Shown here piece by piece: positions 22,639 to 31,735 of a DNA stretch of 64,000 bases. Position 1 is the stretch's first letter. Every line of letters starts with the position of its first letter. Source of the DNA: Streptomyces niveus (GTDB lineage: Bacteria; Actinomycetota; Actinomycetes; Streptomycetales; Streptomycetaceae); the NCBI RefSeq assembly GCF_002009175.1, contig NZ_CP018047.1:7741001-7805000 (forward strand), given 5' to 3'. A model generated the notes under the pieces. The model searched no databases, was not told where the DNA came from, and was given only the letters and a program-made list of their open reading frames with translations. The translations under genes and the position numbers were made by a program.

Positions 22639-23424
22639 TCAGGAGACGCGGGCGACTCCCGCGTAGACGGCGTTCTCCTCAGGCTCGGGCGCGGCCGTGT
22701 CCTTGTACCACTCGGGTCCGGTGACGAGTCCGGGCTCGACGAGATCGAGACCGTCGAAGAACCGCGCCACCTCGTCCCGGGTACGGAACCGCAGCTCGAT
22801 ACCGCCCTTGCCGTAGGTCCCGGTGATCTGGGCCTCCAGCTCCTTGTGGAAGTCGAACGTGCCGTGCGACAGCACCAGATAACTGCCGGGCGCGAGCGCG
22901 TCGAGGAGGGTTCGGGTGATGTCGTACGGACCGTCGCCGTCCGGGATGAAGTGCATCAGCGCGATGAGGGAGACCGCCACGGGCCGGTCGAAGTCCAGGT
23001 GCCCCCGCGCGTGGTCGAGGATCGCCTTCGGCTCGCGTACGTCCGCCTCGATGTAGTCGGTCGCGCCCTCCGGGCTGCTGTACAGCAGCGCCTCGGCGTG
23101 CCGCAGGACGATGGGGTCGTTGTCCGTGTAGACGACCCGCGCCCTCGGGTTGATCTCCTGGACTATCTGGTGGAGGTTCGGCGCGGTCGGGATGCCCGTG
23201 CCGATGTCCAGGAACTGGTCGACGCCCTGGCCGGCCAGCCAGGCGGACGCGCGCTGCATGAAGGCGCGGTTCTGCCTGGCGCTGCGCTTGCCCAGGTCGG
23301 GCAGCTGCTCCCCGACGGCCCGGTCGACCGGGTAGTTGTCCTTGCCGCCCAGAAGCCAGTCGTACACCCGTGCCGGGTGGGGCTTGCTCGTGTCGACCTG
23401 GGTCTTGGGTGTACCTGCGTTCAT
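22639..23424 (-). CDS. SAM-dependent methyltransferase of the actinobacterial PF04672 (DUF574) type
   Basis: This 261-residue protein has the fingerprint of this Streptomyces-expanded family: KPHPARVYDWLLGGKDNYPVD near the N-terminus, QFLDIGTGIPTAPNLHQ as the SAM motif I, VVYTDNDPIVL, and MHFIPDGDGPYDI. The family's substrates are largely unknown. It lies 91 bp downstream of an XRE/DUF5753 regulator on the same strand, a frequent pairing in Streptomyces, and the two are probably one transcription unit. Family assignment is strong; the reaction product is unknown. Confidence 0.85.
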   Translation of the reverse strand: MNAGTPKTQVDTSKPHPARVYDWLLGGKDNYPVDRAVGEQLPDLGKRSARQNRAFMQRASAWLAGQGVDQFLDIGTGIPTAPNLHQIVQEINPRARVVYTDNDPIVLRHAEALLYSSPEGATDYIEADVREPKAILDHARGHLDFDRPVAVSLIALMHFIPDGDGPYDITRTLLDALAPGSYLVLSHGTFDFHKELEAQITGTYGKGGIELRFRTRDEVARFFDGLDLVEPGLVTGPEWYKDTAAPEPEENAVYAGVARVS

Positions 23425-23515
23425 GCGGTGCTCCGTTGGCTGTCTGATCCGAAGAAGGGGGGTGGCGGGAACGGGGAGTACGGGCCCGGCGGGGGTGCGG
23501 CGCCGGGCCGGGCGG

Positions 23516-24382
23516 TCACAGCGTGGCGCGGAAGTCGGACAGCAACCGCCTCGTACGGCTCGCGGACTCCGCGTGGGCCACCATCCGGTCCATGGCCTCC
23601 ATGTGCTCGGAGACCTCGCTGTCCTCGTCGAGATAGAGCGCGCCGGTCAGATACTCGATGTAGACCATGTCCCGCACCTCGGGGATACCGAAGCGGAACA
23701 GTACGAAGGGGCTGTACGTGCCGGGGTGGTGGCCTGCGGCGAACTCGGCGATCTGGAGTGTCACGTTCGGCAGTTCGCTCGCTTCGAGCAGCCGGTCGAC
23801 CTGTGCGCGCATGACGTCCGGCGAGCCGACGCGGCGGCGCAGTACGGTCTCGTCCAGTACGGCCCAGAAGACGGGCGCGTCGGTGCTGGTCAGCAGCGAC
23901 TGGCGTTCCAGACGCAGCGCGACCTGGCGGTCGATCCGCGTCGGGTCGGACATCTGCTGTCCGAGGGCGCCGCTGGTGAGGATCTGACGCGCGTACTCCT
24001 CGGTCTGGAGCAGCCCCGGCACGAAGTGCGGTTCGTAGCACCTGATGGTCACCGCGGCCTCTTCGAGGCTGACGTAGCCGCTGAACCAGTCGGGGAGCAC
24101 ATCGTGGAACCGCTGCCACCAGCCGGGCTTGTTGGCCTCGTCGGCCAGCCGGAGGAAGACGTCGATCTCGTCGTCGGGGACGTCGTACGAGGGAAGAAGG
24201 ATTTGTAGGTACGGGACCTTGAGCGCGACCTCCGCCATCTCCATCCGGCGGACGGTGGCAGCTGTGACCCGCAGCAGCTGACCTGCCTGTTCCCGGGTGA
24301 GTCCCGCCTTCTCCCGCAGCGCCAACAGCTGTCTGCTGAGCACGATCTGACCGATCGTCGGAGCCGACCGTGGCTCGCTCAT
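23516..24382 (-). CDS. XRE-family regulator with DUF5753 domain
   Basis: This 288-residue protein has an N-terminal helix-turn-helix (about 18-55, REKAGLTREQAGQLLRVTAATVRRME). The long DUF5753 domain follows, recognisable by CYEPHFVPGLLQTEEYARQIL and VFWAVLDETVLRR. It belongs to the Streptomyces-specific group related to BldB/WhiJ-system regulators, which usually sit with a small DUF397 partner. No DUF397 gene is seen here; instead a methyltransferase follows. The ATG at 24382 follows a GGGGGTG site. The gap 24383-24549 upstream holds no gene. Confidence 0.85.
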   Translation of the reverse strand: MSEPRSAPTIGQIVLSRQLLALREKAGLTREQAGQLLRVTAATVRRMEMAEVALKVPYLQILLPSYDVPDDEIDVFLRLADEANKPGWWQRFHDVLPDWFSGYVSLEEAAVTIRCYEPHFVPGLLQTEEYARQILTSGALGQQMSDPTRIDRQVALRLERQSLLTSTDAPVFWAVLDETVLRRRVGSPDVMRAQVDRLLEASELPNVTLQIAEFAAGHHPGTYSPFVLFRFGIPEVRDMVYIEYLTGALYLDEDSEVSEHMEAMDRMVAHAESASRTRRLLSDFRATL

Positions 24383-24549
24383 TTTGCACCCCCGAGCACC
24401 GCCGCCGCCATCGCGGACAGTGTGCCACAGCAACTCGCGTGTGCGGCAGGTCTGTTGATCTTTCGTGGTGTCCGTGCGGCCGCTCCGGCCGCCGTGCTCC
24501 GTCTTCTCAAGTCCTCAGCTCGATCCTGGCCTGTGCCGGCTCGGCCCGG

Positions 24550-26172
24550 TCATGCGGGCTTCAGTTCCGGATTACCCGCTTCCGTGACGAATGACGCCGC
24601 CCGGGTGAGTCCGGAGCCCGGTTTCGTCACGGCGGTGAGTGTATTGAAGGTGACCGTCGCCCGGTCCTCGGTGAGTGTGAAAGTGGTGTAACCCCGGCGC
24701 CCGTTGTAGTACTTCATGTGCGGGTTGGCGGAGGTGAGGTTGGACCAGTTGGACGGCTTCTCGGCGCCGTCCATGTCGCTGCTGACCGATGTGGTGGCGA
24801 TCTCCGTACCCACGACAGGGGAGTTCGGGTCGTCGAAATCGTCCTTGAGGTCGAAGCCGTAGCCGGCGTGCACATCGCCGGTGAGCACCATCAGATTGTC
24901 GAGGCCGGCCGCCTTCGCGCCGTTCAGGACGCGTGTGCGCGAGGCCGTGTAGCCGTCCCACGCGTCCATCGACAGTTTGAAGTCCGCCCGCGGTACGTCG
25001 CGGCGCTGCGCGAACGTCACCTGCTGGGCCAGCAGGTTCCAGGTGGCGTCCGAGCTCTTCCAGCCGTCGAGCAGCCACCGCTCCTGTGTCTCGCCGGTCA
25101 TCGTGCGCTTGGGGTCCTTCGACTCGGCGCCCGGCACCTGCCAGTTGGCGCCCTGCACCTGGTTGGAGCGGTACTGGCGGGTGTCGAGGATGTCGAACTG
25201 GGCGAGGCGCCCGAAGTGGAGCCGGCGGTAGAGCCGCATGTCGGGGCCTTCGGGCTGCTGCGGGGTGCGCAGCGGCTGGTTCTCCCAGTAGGCGCGGTAG
25301 GCGGCGGCCCTGCGGAGCAGGAACTCCTCCGGCGGTACGTCGTTCTCGGGTGTCTCGTCCGCGTAGTTGTTCTCGGTCTCGTGGTCGTCCCACGTCACGA
25401 TGAACGGGTGCGCGGCGTGCGCGGCCATCAGGTCCGGGTCGGACTTGTACAGCCCGTAACGCAGCCGGTAGTCCTGCAACGTGATGGTCTCGGAGTTGTA
25501 GTGCGCGGGGAGCTTGCGGTCGGTGTAGTTGCGGGCGCCGCCGACGGCCGTCACGGCGTACTCGTACAGGTAGTCACCGAGGTGGATGACGACATCGAGG
25601 TCCTCGGCGGCCAGGTGTCTGTAGGCGGTGAAGTACCCGTGGTAGTAGGCCTGGCAGGAGAGCGTGGCGAACTTCAGCTCGGTGATCCGGGCGCCGGCGA
25701 GAGGGGCGGTACGGGTGCGGCCGACCGGACTGATCCAGGCGCCGACCCGGAAGCGGTAGTAGTAGACACGGTCCGCCGAAAGACCCGTGACCTCCACACG
25801 CACGCTGTGGTGGAACTCGGGATGGGCGGTCGCGGTACCGCTGTTGACGGGCACGGCGAAGAGTTCGTCGTGGGCGATCTCCCACTCCACCTCGACCCGC
25901 TCGGCGGGCAGGCCGCTGTCCGCCGTGTACGGCTCGGGCGCCAGCCGGGTCCAGAGCAGGGCCGTGGCGGGCTGCGGGTCGCCCGAGGCGACGCCGAGTG
26001 TGAAGGGGTTCTCGGTGATGGCCCTCGGGTTGAGCCGGCGGGCGGTCGCCGCGCCGGCGGCCGGCGTGTTCGCCGCGAAGGCGAGCACGGCGGCGGCGCC
26101 GGCGCGGGTGACGAACTGACGGCGGTCGATACGGCGCGCGGCAGCGCGGAATTCCGGCGAATGATTTCCCAT
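24550..26172 (-). CDS. phoD: PhoD-family alkaline phosphatase, Tat-exported
   Basis: This 540-residue secreted phosphatase/phosphodiesterase has the twin-arginine signal DRRQFVTRAG followed by a hydrophobic Ala-rich stretch. PhoD features include an N-terminal beta domain (FTLGVASGDPQPATALLWTRL) and the metal-site motifs HLGDYLYEY, WDDHETENNY and LTGDVHAGYGFDL. The enzyme uses Fe/Ca to release phosphate from organic esters outside the cell. It lies 55 bp downstream of the GH3 gene on the same strand. I did not see clear PHO-box repeats in that gap, so PhoP control is not supported by eye. Symbol reflects family, not orthology to one characterised gene. Confidence 0.87.
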   Translation of the reverse strand: MGNHSPEFRAAARRIDRRQFVTRAGAAAVLAFAANTPAAGAATARRLNPRAITENPFTLGVASGDPQPATALLWTRLAPEPYTADSGLPAERVEVEWEIAHDELFAVPVNSGTATAHPEFHHSVRVEVTGLSADRVYYYRFRVGAWISPVGRTRTAPLAGARITELKFATLSCQAYYHGYFTAYRHLAAEDLDVVIHLGDYLYEYAVTAVGGARNYTDRKLPAHYNSETITLQDYRLRYGLYKSDPDLMAAHAAHPFIVTWDDHETENNYADETPENDVPPEEFLLRRAAAYRAYWENQPLRTPQQPEGPDMRLYRRLHFGRLAQFDILDTRQYRSNQVQGANWQVPGAESKDPKRTMTGETQERWLLDGWKSSDATWNLLAQQVTFAQRRDVPRADFKLSMDAWDGYTASRTRVLNGAKAAGLDNLMVLTGDVHAGYGFDLKDDFDDPNSPVVGTEIATTSVSSDMDGAEKPSNWSNLTSANPHMKYYNGRRGYTTFTLTEDRATVTFNTLTAVTKPGSGLTRAASFVTEAGNPELKPA

Positions 26173-26227
26173 TGTGATGAGTCATATGCCCTGTTGATCA
26201 GGTTTACTGACGGCGCATCAGAGTGAT

Positions 26228-28579
26228 CTATCGCGTCTCCCGGTATATCCGGGCGTGCAGCGCTCGCGTGTGGTCCACCTCCCGTACGGGACCGGTCAGG
26301 ACCGCCCGGGCGGTCAGCCGGGTGTCGGTACTGGAGGCGGCGAGCCGCAGTTCCAACTCGCCCGGCTCCACGAGTCGCCGCCCGTCGCGCCCGGTGAAGG
26401 AGGCGAGATCCGCGGGGACGGTGGCACTGATCCGCGCCGCCTCGCCCGGTGCCAGCGGGACGCGCAGATAGCCGATCAGGCGCTGGACCGGCTGCACGAC
26501 CGAGGCGACCGGATCGTGCAGATACAGCTGCACCACTTCCGTACCCGCCCGGCCGCCGGTGTTGCGCACAGTGCAGGAGAGCCGCAGCTCACCGTCGGTC
26601 GGCGCGGTGCTGTCGGCCGTCAGGCCGGACCAGACGAACGTGGTGTACGTCAGCCCGTGTCCGAATCCGAACTCGGGGGTCGGGTCGATGTTCGATGAGT
26701 CGCCCGCCTGTGCCAGCCGCGCAGCCAGATAGGTGGACGGCTGCCCGCCGGGGCGCCGGGGAACGCTCACCGGCAGCCGGCCCGACGGATCGACCCGGCC
26801 GCTCAGCACGCCCGAAAGGGCCCGTACGCCCTCCTGGCCGGGGAAGAACGTCTGCACGATCGCCGCCGACCCTTCGACGGCCTCACCGCCCAGCGCGTAC
26901 GGCCGCCCGGCGAGCAGTGTGACCACCACCGGCGTACCGGTGTCCAGCAGCGTGTCGAGCAACTGCTGCTGCACCCCCGGCAGTGCCAGGGACTCCGCGT
27001 CGCACCCCTCCCCGCTGGTACCCCGGCCGAACAGTCCCGCCCGGTCGCCGAGGGCCGCGACGATCACATCCGCGCCCCGCACCGCCCGCAGCGCGGCGGC
27101 GAATCCGTCGGTGACCGGCGAGTCGATGCCGCAGCCGGCCGCGGTGACGATCTCGCAGCCGGGAAACTCCGACATCAACCCCTGAAGCAGCGTGGGTAGT
27201 TGCACCCCGGCCGGGGTGTCGGGGTGCTGGGACCCGACGTGCACGGGGAAGGAGTAGCAGCCGAGGACCGCCATGGGTGTGTCGGCCTGGGGCCCGACGA
27301 CCGCGATCCGGGCGGGCCGCTCCAGCGGCAGGACCCCGTCGTTCCGCAGCAGGATCACCGACCGCTCCGCGAGGCGGCGCGAGATGTCCCGGTGCGCGAG
27401 GGTGTCCAGGTCCACGCTGCCCCGCAGTCGGTGCGGCGCGTCGAGATCGGCGTCCGCCAGCGCGGGCGGCACCGGGCTCCAGCCGGGGTCGAGCAGACCG
27501 AGCTGTGCCTTCTGCGTCAGTACCCGGCGCAGCGCCCGGTCGATCAGTGCCTCCGGTACGTCCCCGGCGGCGACCGCGTCCCGCAGCGGCTGCCCGAACG
27601 TCTTCACGGTGGGCAGTTCGACATCGACGCCCGCGGTCAGCGCCAGGGCCGCCGCCCCGCCCCAGTCGGCGGCCACACCGTGCAGGGTCTTGAGGAACGC
27701 GATGCCGAAGTAGTCGGCCACGACCGTGCCTTCGAAGCCCCAGACGTCCCGGAGCAGACCGGTCAGGGACTCCTCGTCGGCGGCGCCGGGCATGCCGTCG
27801 GTGTCGGTGTACGCGCTCATCACCGACCGCGCGCCGCTCTCCCTGACCGCCATCTCGAACGGCGGGAGCATGACGTCGGCGCGCTCCCTGAGGCCCATGC
27901 TCACCGGGGCCAGATTGCGGCCGGCGCGGGAGGCCGAGTAGCCCACGAAGTGCTTCAGCGTGGCCACGAGACCGGTGGACTCCAGCCCCTGGACGTACGC
28001 GGTGGCGATGGTGCCCACCAGATACGGGTCCTCGCCGATGGTCTCCTCGACCCGGCCCCAACGCGCGTCGCGCACCACGTCGAGCACCGGGGCCAGCCCC
28101 TGATGGATGCCCACGGACCGCATGTCACGCCCGATCGCGGCGGCCATCGTCCGGACGAGACCGGGATCGAAGGCGGCGCCCCAGGACAGCGGCACCGGAT
28201 AGGTGGTGGCTCCCCAGGCGGCGAAGCCCGCCAGACACTCGTCGTGCGCGAGCGCGGGGATGCCGAAGCGGTTGCCCGCGACGATCCGTTCCTGAGTACG
28301 CATCAGGGAGAGCGCGCCGAGGGCGGGATCGACGGGGACGGTACCGAACGGCCGGGTCAACTGACCGAGTCCGTGCGGGATCAGCTCGTCCAGGGAGGGT
28401 GGCTCGTCCATGTCGTGCTGGTGCGGGGCGACTTCGGCACCGTCCGAGGACGCGCCCGCCCACAGTCCGTACAGCTGGCCCAGTTTCTCCTCCGGTGTCA
28501 TGGCGGCGATCAGTTCCTCGACCCGGGCGGCGCGGGCGGCCCGCGTGGAGGGGGCGGCGGTGGTCACGTTGTCGGTCAC
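26228..28579 (-). CDS. bxlA: BxlA-like GH3 beta-xylosidase/beta-glucosidase
   Basis: This 783-residue GH3 enzyme has an N-terminal TIM-like barrel, with the nucleophile D289 in GTVVADYFG. An alpha/beta sandwich domain follows, and the C-terminal fibronectin-III-like domain is visible from GELRLSCTVRNTGGRAGTE. No signal peptide: cytoplasmic. The early GVAPHQHDM-like element (here EVAPHQHDMDEP) and HGLGQLTRPFG match Streptomyces BxlA beta-xylosidases as I recall them. The GTG start at 28579 overlaps the permease stop by 4 nt. It ends the operon and should split imported xylo-oligosaccharides. Substrate is inference from family and synteny; cello-oligosaccharides remain possible. Confidence 0.75.
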   Translation of the reverse strand: MTDNVTTAAPSTRAARAARVEELIAAMTPEEKLGQLYGLWAGASSDGAEVAPHQHDMDEPPSLDELIPHGLGQLTRPFGTVPVDPALGALSLMRTQERIVAGNRFGIPALAHDECLAGFAAWGATTYPVPLSWGAAFDPGLVRTMAAAIGRDMRSVGIHQGLAPVLDVVRDARWGRVEETIGEDPYLVGTIATAYVQGLESTGLVATLKHFVGYSASRAGRNLAPVSMGLRERADVMLPPFEMAVRESGARSVMSAYTDTDGMPGAADEESLTGLLRDVWGFEGTVVADYFGIAFLKTLHGVAADWGGAAALALTAGVDVELPTVKTFGQPLRDAVAAGDVPEALIDRALRRVLTQKAQLGLLDPGWSPVPPALADADLDAPHRLRGSVDLDTLAHRDISRRLAERSVILLRNDGVLPLERPARIAVVGPQADTPMAVLGCYSFPVHVGSQHPDTPAGVQLPTLLQGLMSEFPGCEIVTAAGCGIDSPVTDGFAAALRAVRGADVIVAALGDRAGLFGRGTSGEGCDAESLALPGVQQQLLDTLLDTGTPVVVTLLAGRPYALGGEAVEGSAAIVQTFFPGQEGVRALSGVLSGRVDPSGRLPVSVPRRPGGQPSTYLAARLAQAGDSSNIDPTPEFGFGHGLTYTTFVWSGLTADSTAPTDGELRLSCTVRNTGGRAGTEVVQLYLHDPVASVVQPVQRLIGYLRVPLAPGEAARISATVPADLASFTGRDGRRLVEPGELELRLAASSTDTRLTARAVLTGPVREVDHTRALHARIYRETR

Positions 28580-29397
28580 TTTCCTCCGACACCCATCAGC
28601 CCCTGGACCAGGGCACGGCGGGCGAACAGGTAGACGAGCAGGACGGGCACGGTGGACAGCACCACGGCGGCCAGCAGGCCGGGGATGTCGACGCCGTACT
28701 GGGTCTGGAAGTTGTAGAGGCCGAGAGTGATCACCTTGGTCTCCTCGGACTGGGTGAGCACGAGCGGGAACAGGAAGCCGTTCCACGCCTGGAGCGCGGC
28801 GAACACCACGACGGTGGACAGCCCGCTCTTCGACAGCGGCACGACGAGCTTGAAGAACACCCGCCGCGCGTCGGCCCCGTCGATGGCCATCGCCTCGAAG
28901 AGGTCGTCGGTGATGTCGCGCATGGTGCCGGTCAGGATCAGTACGCAGACCGGCATGCAGAACGCCGCCGTCGGCAGGATGACACCGATGAGGTTGTCGT
29001 AGAGCCCGGCCTCGCTGATGACGTAGAACATCGGCACGATCACCGCCTGGGCGGGGATCGCCAGGCCCAGCAGGAAGAGCCGGAAGACACCCGACGTGCT
29101 CCGGCCCCGGTTGCGGACGATGGCGAACGCCAGGGGCGGTACGAGGAGAACGACGATCGCCACCACACTGGCCGTCACGATCAGGGTGTTGACGAAGTAC
29201 CGGCCGAAGCCGTTCGAGAAGCTGTCGACGTAGTTGGACAGGGTGAAGTGGTCCGGGAAGCCCAGCGGGCCGCTCGCGCCGTAGTCCGCGCGCGACTGCA
29301 CACCGGCGCCGAGCATGACGTACAGCGGCAGAGCGACGACGAACAGCCAGAGCGTGACGCCCACGCCCGCGAGGTAGTTGGGGCGACGCTTGGTCAC
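28576..29397 (-). CDS. bxlG: BxlG-like ABC sugar permease (MalG-type)
   Basis: This 273-residue permease starts with a short basic tail and a first span (LAGVGVTLWLFVVALPLYVM). It has six hydrophobic spans and the EAA loop FEAMAIDGADARRVFFKL. The GTG at 29397 overlaps the stop of the preceding permease by 4 nt, and its own stop overlaps the GH3 start by 4 nt, so the operon is tightly coupled. With its partner it forms the membrane channel. As with cebEFG no ATPase gene is present, suggesting use of a shared MsiK-type ATPase. Confidence 0.75.
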   Translation of the reverse strand: MTKRRPNYLAGVGVTLWLFVVALPLYVMLGAGVQSRADYGASGPLGFPDHFTLSNYVDSFSNGFGRYFVNTLIVTASVVAIVVLLVPPLAFAIVRNRGRSTSGVFRLFLLGLAIPAQAVIVPMFYVISEAGLYDNLIGVILPTAAFCMPVCVLILTGTMRDITDDLFEAMAIDGADARRVFFKLVVPLSKSGLSTVVVFAALQAWNGFLFPLVLTQSEETKVITLGLYNFQTQYGVDIPGLLAAVVLSTVPVLLVYLFARRALVQGLMGVGGK

Positions 29398-30278
29398 ATG
29401 CCCTCCTTGGTGCCGGCCATCTTGTCGTAGCCGGAGACCCGCACCACGACCAGCGAGACGGCGGTGGCCACCACGACCAGCAGGAGCGCGATGGCGGCGC
29501 CCGCGCCGAACTCGAAGCCCTTGAACGCTTTTTGGTACATGTAGTAGGCGGTGATGGTGGTGTCGGTGCCCGGCCCGCCCTGGGTGAGGATCAGCACCGT
29601 GTCGAAGGTGGTGAGACCGCCGACCACCATGAGGATCACCGACGTGATGATGGCGTTGCGCAGCTGCGGCAGGGTGATGTGGAAGAACTGGCGCACCCGC
29701 CCGGCGCCGTCGATCTCCGCCGCCTGGTACAGCACGGCCGGGATCGCGCGGGCGGCGCCCTGGTAGATCAGCGCGTGGAGCGGGGTGAACTGCCAGGTGC
29801 TCACCAGGACGAGTACGGCGATGGCTCCCGTACGGTCGCCCAGGAGGTTGCCGTCCCCGAACAGCCAGGTGGCCTGCGAGGGAATCCCGAAGTTCGGCTC
29901 CAGCAGGGCCCGCCAGAGGACCGAGACGGCGGTGGCCGACAGCAGCAGCGGGACGAAGAAGACCGCCGACAGCACGGCCCGGTTGCGCTGCGGGCCGGCG
30001 GCCCAGACGCCGAGCAGGATGCTCAGCGGCGTCTGGACCACCACTCCCAGGGCGGTGAGCAGCACGCTCAGCCACAGGCTCTTGATCATCACCGGGTCGT
30101 GGAACAGCGTGACCCAGTTGTCGAACCCGGCGAACTCAGGTGAGCCCAGGCCCGACCAGGTGGTGAAGGACAGGACGGCCACCAGTACCAGCGGCACGAC
30201 GGCGAACAGCGCGAAGAACACGACGGCGGGCAGCGCCCAGCCGATACCGGGCCGGCCGTCCTTCGAGGGAGAGGCCAT
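29394..30278 (-). CDS. bxlF: BxlF-like ABC sugar permease (MalF-type)
   Basis: This 294-residue permease begins MASPSKDGRPGIG followed by the first span WALPAVVFFALFAVVPLVLV. The EAA loop is YQAAEIDGAGRVRQFF. The ATG at 30278 is favoured because GAGGG lies about 11 nt upstream; a GTG at 30290 would add four residues but abuts that site. The gene starts 14 nt after the binding-protein stop. The longer minus-strand frame extending into the binding-protein gene is a shadow. Confidence 0.75.
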   Translation of the reverse strand: MASPSKDGRPGIGWALPAVVFFALFAVVPLVLVAVLSFTTWSGLGSPEFAGFDNWVTLFHDPVMIKSLWLSVLLTALGVVVQTPLSILLGVWAAGPQRNRAVLSAVFFVPLLLSATAVSVLWRALLEPNFGIPSQATWLFGDGNLLGDRTGAIAVLVLVSTWQFTPLHALIYQGAARAIPAVLYQAAEIDGAGRVRQFFHITLPQLRNAIITSVILMVVGGLTTFDTVLILTQGGPGTDTTITAYYMYQKAFKGFEFGAGAAIALLLVVVATAVSLVVVRVSGYDKMAGTKEGM

Positions 30279-30292
30279 GGAGGACGTCACCC

Positions 30293-31594
30293 TCAGACGG
30301 TGGTGAGGGCTTGCATGGCCTTGATGAAGCCGTCCGGGTCGAGCTGTCCGTTGAAGAACTGCTGGACCGCCACATAGATGGGCGTCATGTTCTTCGGCGG
30401 ATACGCCTGGTCCCACGACAGCTGGAACGCGGGTGCCTTGTCGACCAGGTCGTACTGGTACTTCAGGTACTCCGGGTTGTCTGCGGCGTCCAGGAACTTG
30501 TCCGTGTTCGTGGTGGTGGGGAGATTGCCGATGGCGAGCTGCTCCTCCACGAACTCGTCCGAGTACATGAGCTTCAGGAACTCGGCTATCGCGTCGGCGT
30601 GTTCGGTCGACTTGCGGACCGAGTAGAAGTTGTTGGTGTTGCCGACGAGGTTCGCGGCGTCGCCCTTGCCGCCCTCGACCGCGGGGAAGTTGCTGTATCC
30701 GAGATCGTTCCTGGCGAAGTCGGGGTCCGCCTCCCGCTGCGTGGAGTACGCCCAGGAGCCCATCAGTTCGAAAGCGGCCTTGCCGCTCGCCAGCAGGGCG
30801 GGAGAGCTGCCGTCGGTGAACTTGACCGAGTCGTAGTTGCTGCCGAAGGCGCCCGCGTCGATCAGCTCCCGCAGCATGTCCAGCGCCTTGCGGCTGTCGG
30901 CGCCGTCCCACACGTCCTTCTCGCCGGCCAGCGCCTTCTTGAACAGCTCGGGGCCCGCCACGCGGTCGTACAGGTACTCGAACCACATCATCGTGGTCCA
31001 CTTGTCGCCGCCGCCGAGCGCGATGGGTGTGACGTCCTTCCCCTTCAGCGTCTTCACCGCGGCCAGCAGTTCGTCCCAGGTGCGGGGCGCCTCGACACCG
31101 GCGTCCGCGAGCACCTTCTTGTTGTTGAACAACAGCACCGGCTGGGTGCCGCGCATGGGTATCCCGTACGACTTCCCGTCGACCTGCGCGGTCTCGAAGA
31201 CCGACGGCAGGAAGTTCGACTTGAGCCCCGGCTCCTTCTTCATCATGTCGTCCAGCGGCAGCAGCAGATCCGCCTCGACGAAGGGCTGGATGCTGCCGCC
31301 GCCCCAGTTGAAGAACACGTCGGGCGCCTGCGGGGTGTTGATGACCGTCTGGAGCTTCTGCTGGTAGTCGGCGCCGGGGACGGTGTCCAGGACCGCCTTG
31401 ACCTCGGAAGTCTTGTTGAACGTCGCCACGAGTCGCTTCTCCACCCGGTTCCCGGCGTCGCCGTAGACGAGTACGTGGAACTCGTCCGAGTCGCCGGAGG
31501 AGGAGCCGCCACCGCCACAGGCCGCCAGGCCCAGACCCAGAACCAGCGCCGCGCCGCCTGCGACGGCCCGGTGGAACCGTGCGCGTGTCTTCAT
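30293..31594 (-). CDS. bxlE: BxlE-like sugar-binding lipoprotein
   Basis: This 433-residue extracellular solute-binding protein has a basic N-terminus MKTRARFHR, a hydrophobic stretch, the lipobox LGLAAC with lipidated Cys26, and a GGGG/Ser linker. The mature domain follows, with typical features: FNWGGGSIQPFVEADLL, PMRGTQPVLLFNNKK, and AFELMGSWAYS. It is the first gene of the operon, divergent from a LacI repressor, and precedes two permeases and a GH3 enzyme. That order matches bxlR/bxlEFGA of xylobiose uptake. The binding specificity itself cannot be read from sequence. Confidence 0.75.
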   Translation of the reverse strand: MKTRARFHRAVAGGAALVLGLGLAACGGGGSSSGDSDEFHVLVYGDAGNRVEKRLVATFNKTSEVKAVLDTVPGADYQQKLQTVINTPQAPDVFFNWGGGSIQPFVEADLLLPLDDMMKKEPGLKSNFLPSVFETAQVDGKSYGIPMRGTQPVLLFNNKKVLADAGVEAPRTWDELLAAVKTLKGKDVTPIALGGGDKWTTMMWFEYLYDRVAGPELFKKALAGEKDVWDGADSRKALDMLRELIDAGAFGSNYDSVKFTDGSSPALLASGKAAFELMGSWAYSTQREADPDFARNDLGYSNFPAVEGGKGDAANLVGNTNNFYSVRKSTEHADAIAEFLKLMYSDEFVEEQLAIGNLPTTTNTDKFLDAADNPEYLKYQYDLVDKAPAFQLSWDQAYPPKNMTPIYVAVQQFFNGQLDPDGFIKAMQALTTV

Positions 31595-31606
31595 CGGTCG
31601 ACCTCT

Positions 31607-31637
31607 CGAAAGTATCGGGAATCTGCCCGAAAGTCTC
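31607..31637. promoter_or_regulatory. Candidate repressor half-sites upstream of bxlE
   Basis: CGAAAGTATCG (31607-31617) and CGAAAGTCTC (31628-31637) are near-identical direct repeats 21 bp apart, two helical turns. They lie between the predicted start point and the bxlE ATG. CGAAA-type elements are known from Streptomyces xylan-regulon promoters; binding by the adjacent LacI protein is inferred. Confidence 0.5.
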
Positions 31638-31648
31638 TGTGGGGAGCG

Positions 31649-31677
31649 ACCGTAGGGTCCTCTCAGGAGCCGGTCAA
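31649..31677 (-). promoter_or_regulatory. Candidate promoter of the bxlEFGA-like operon
   Basis: On the minus strand a -35 TTGACC (31672-31677) and a -10 TACGGT (31649-31654) are spaced by 17 bp. The predicted start near 31642 precedes the repeated half-sites. Confidence 0.55.
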
Positions 31678-31735
31678 CATCGCTGTCATCACTCGGCGAA
31701 ACCGTTACACAAGGACGTGCTTTATCCTTCAGCCC

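Noticed and set aside
26173..26227. Possible PHO box upstream of phoD.
   Set aside because: No clear pair of 11-bp GTTCA-type repeats could be seen in the 55-bp gap.
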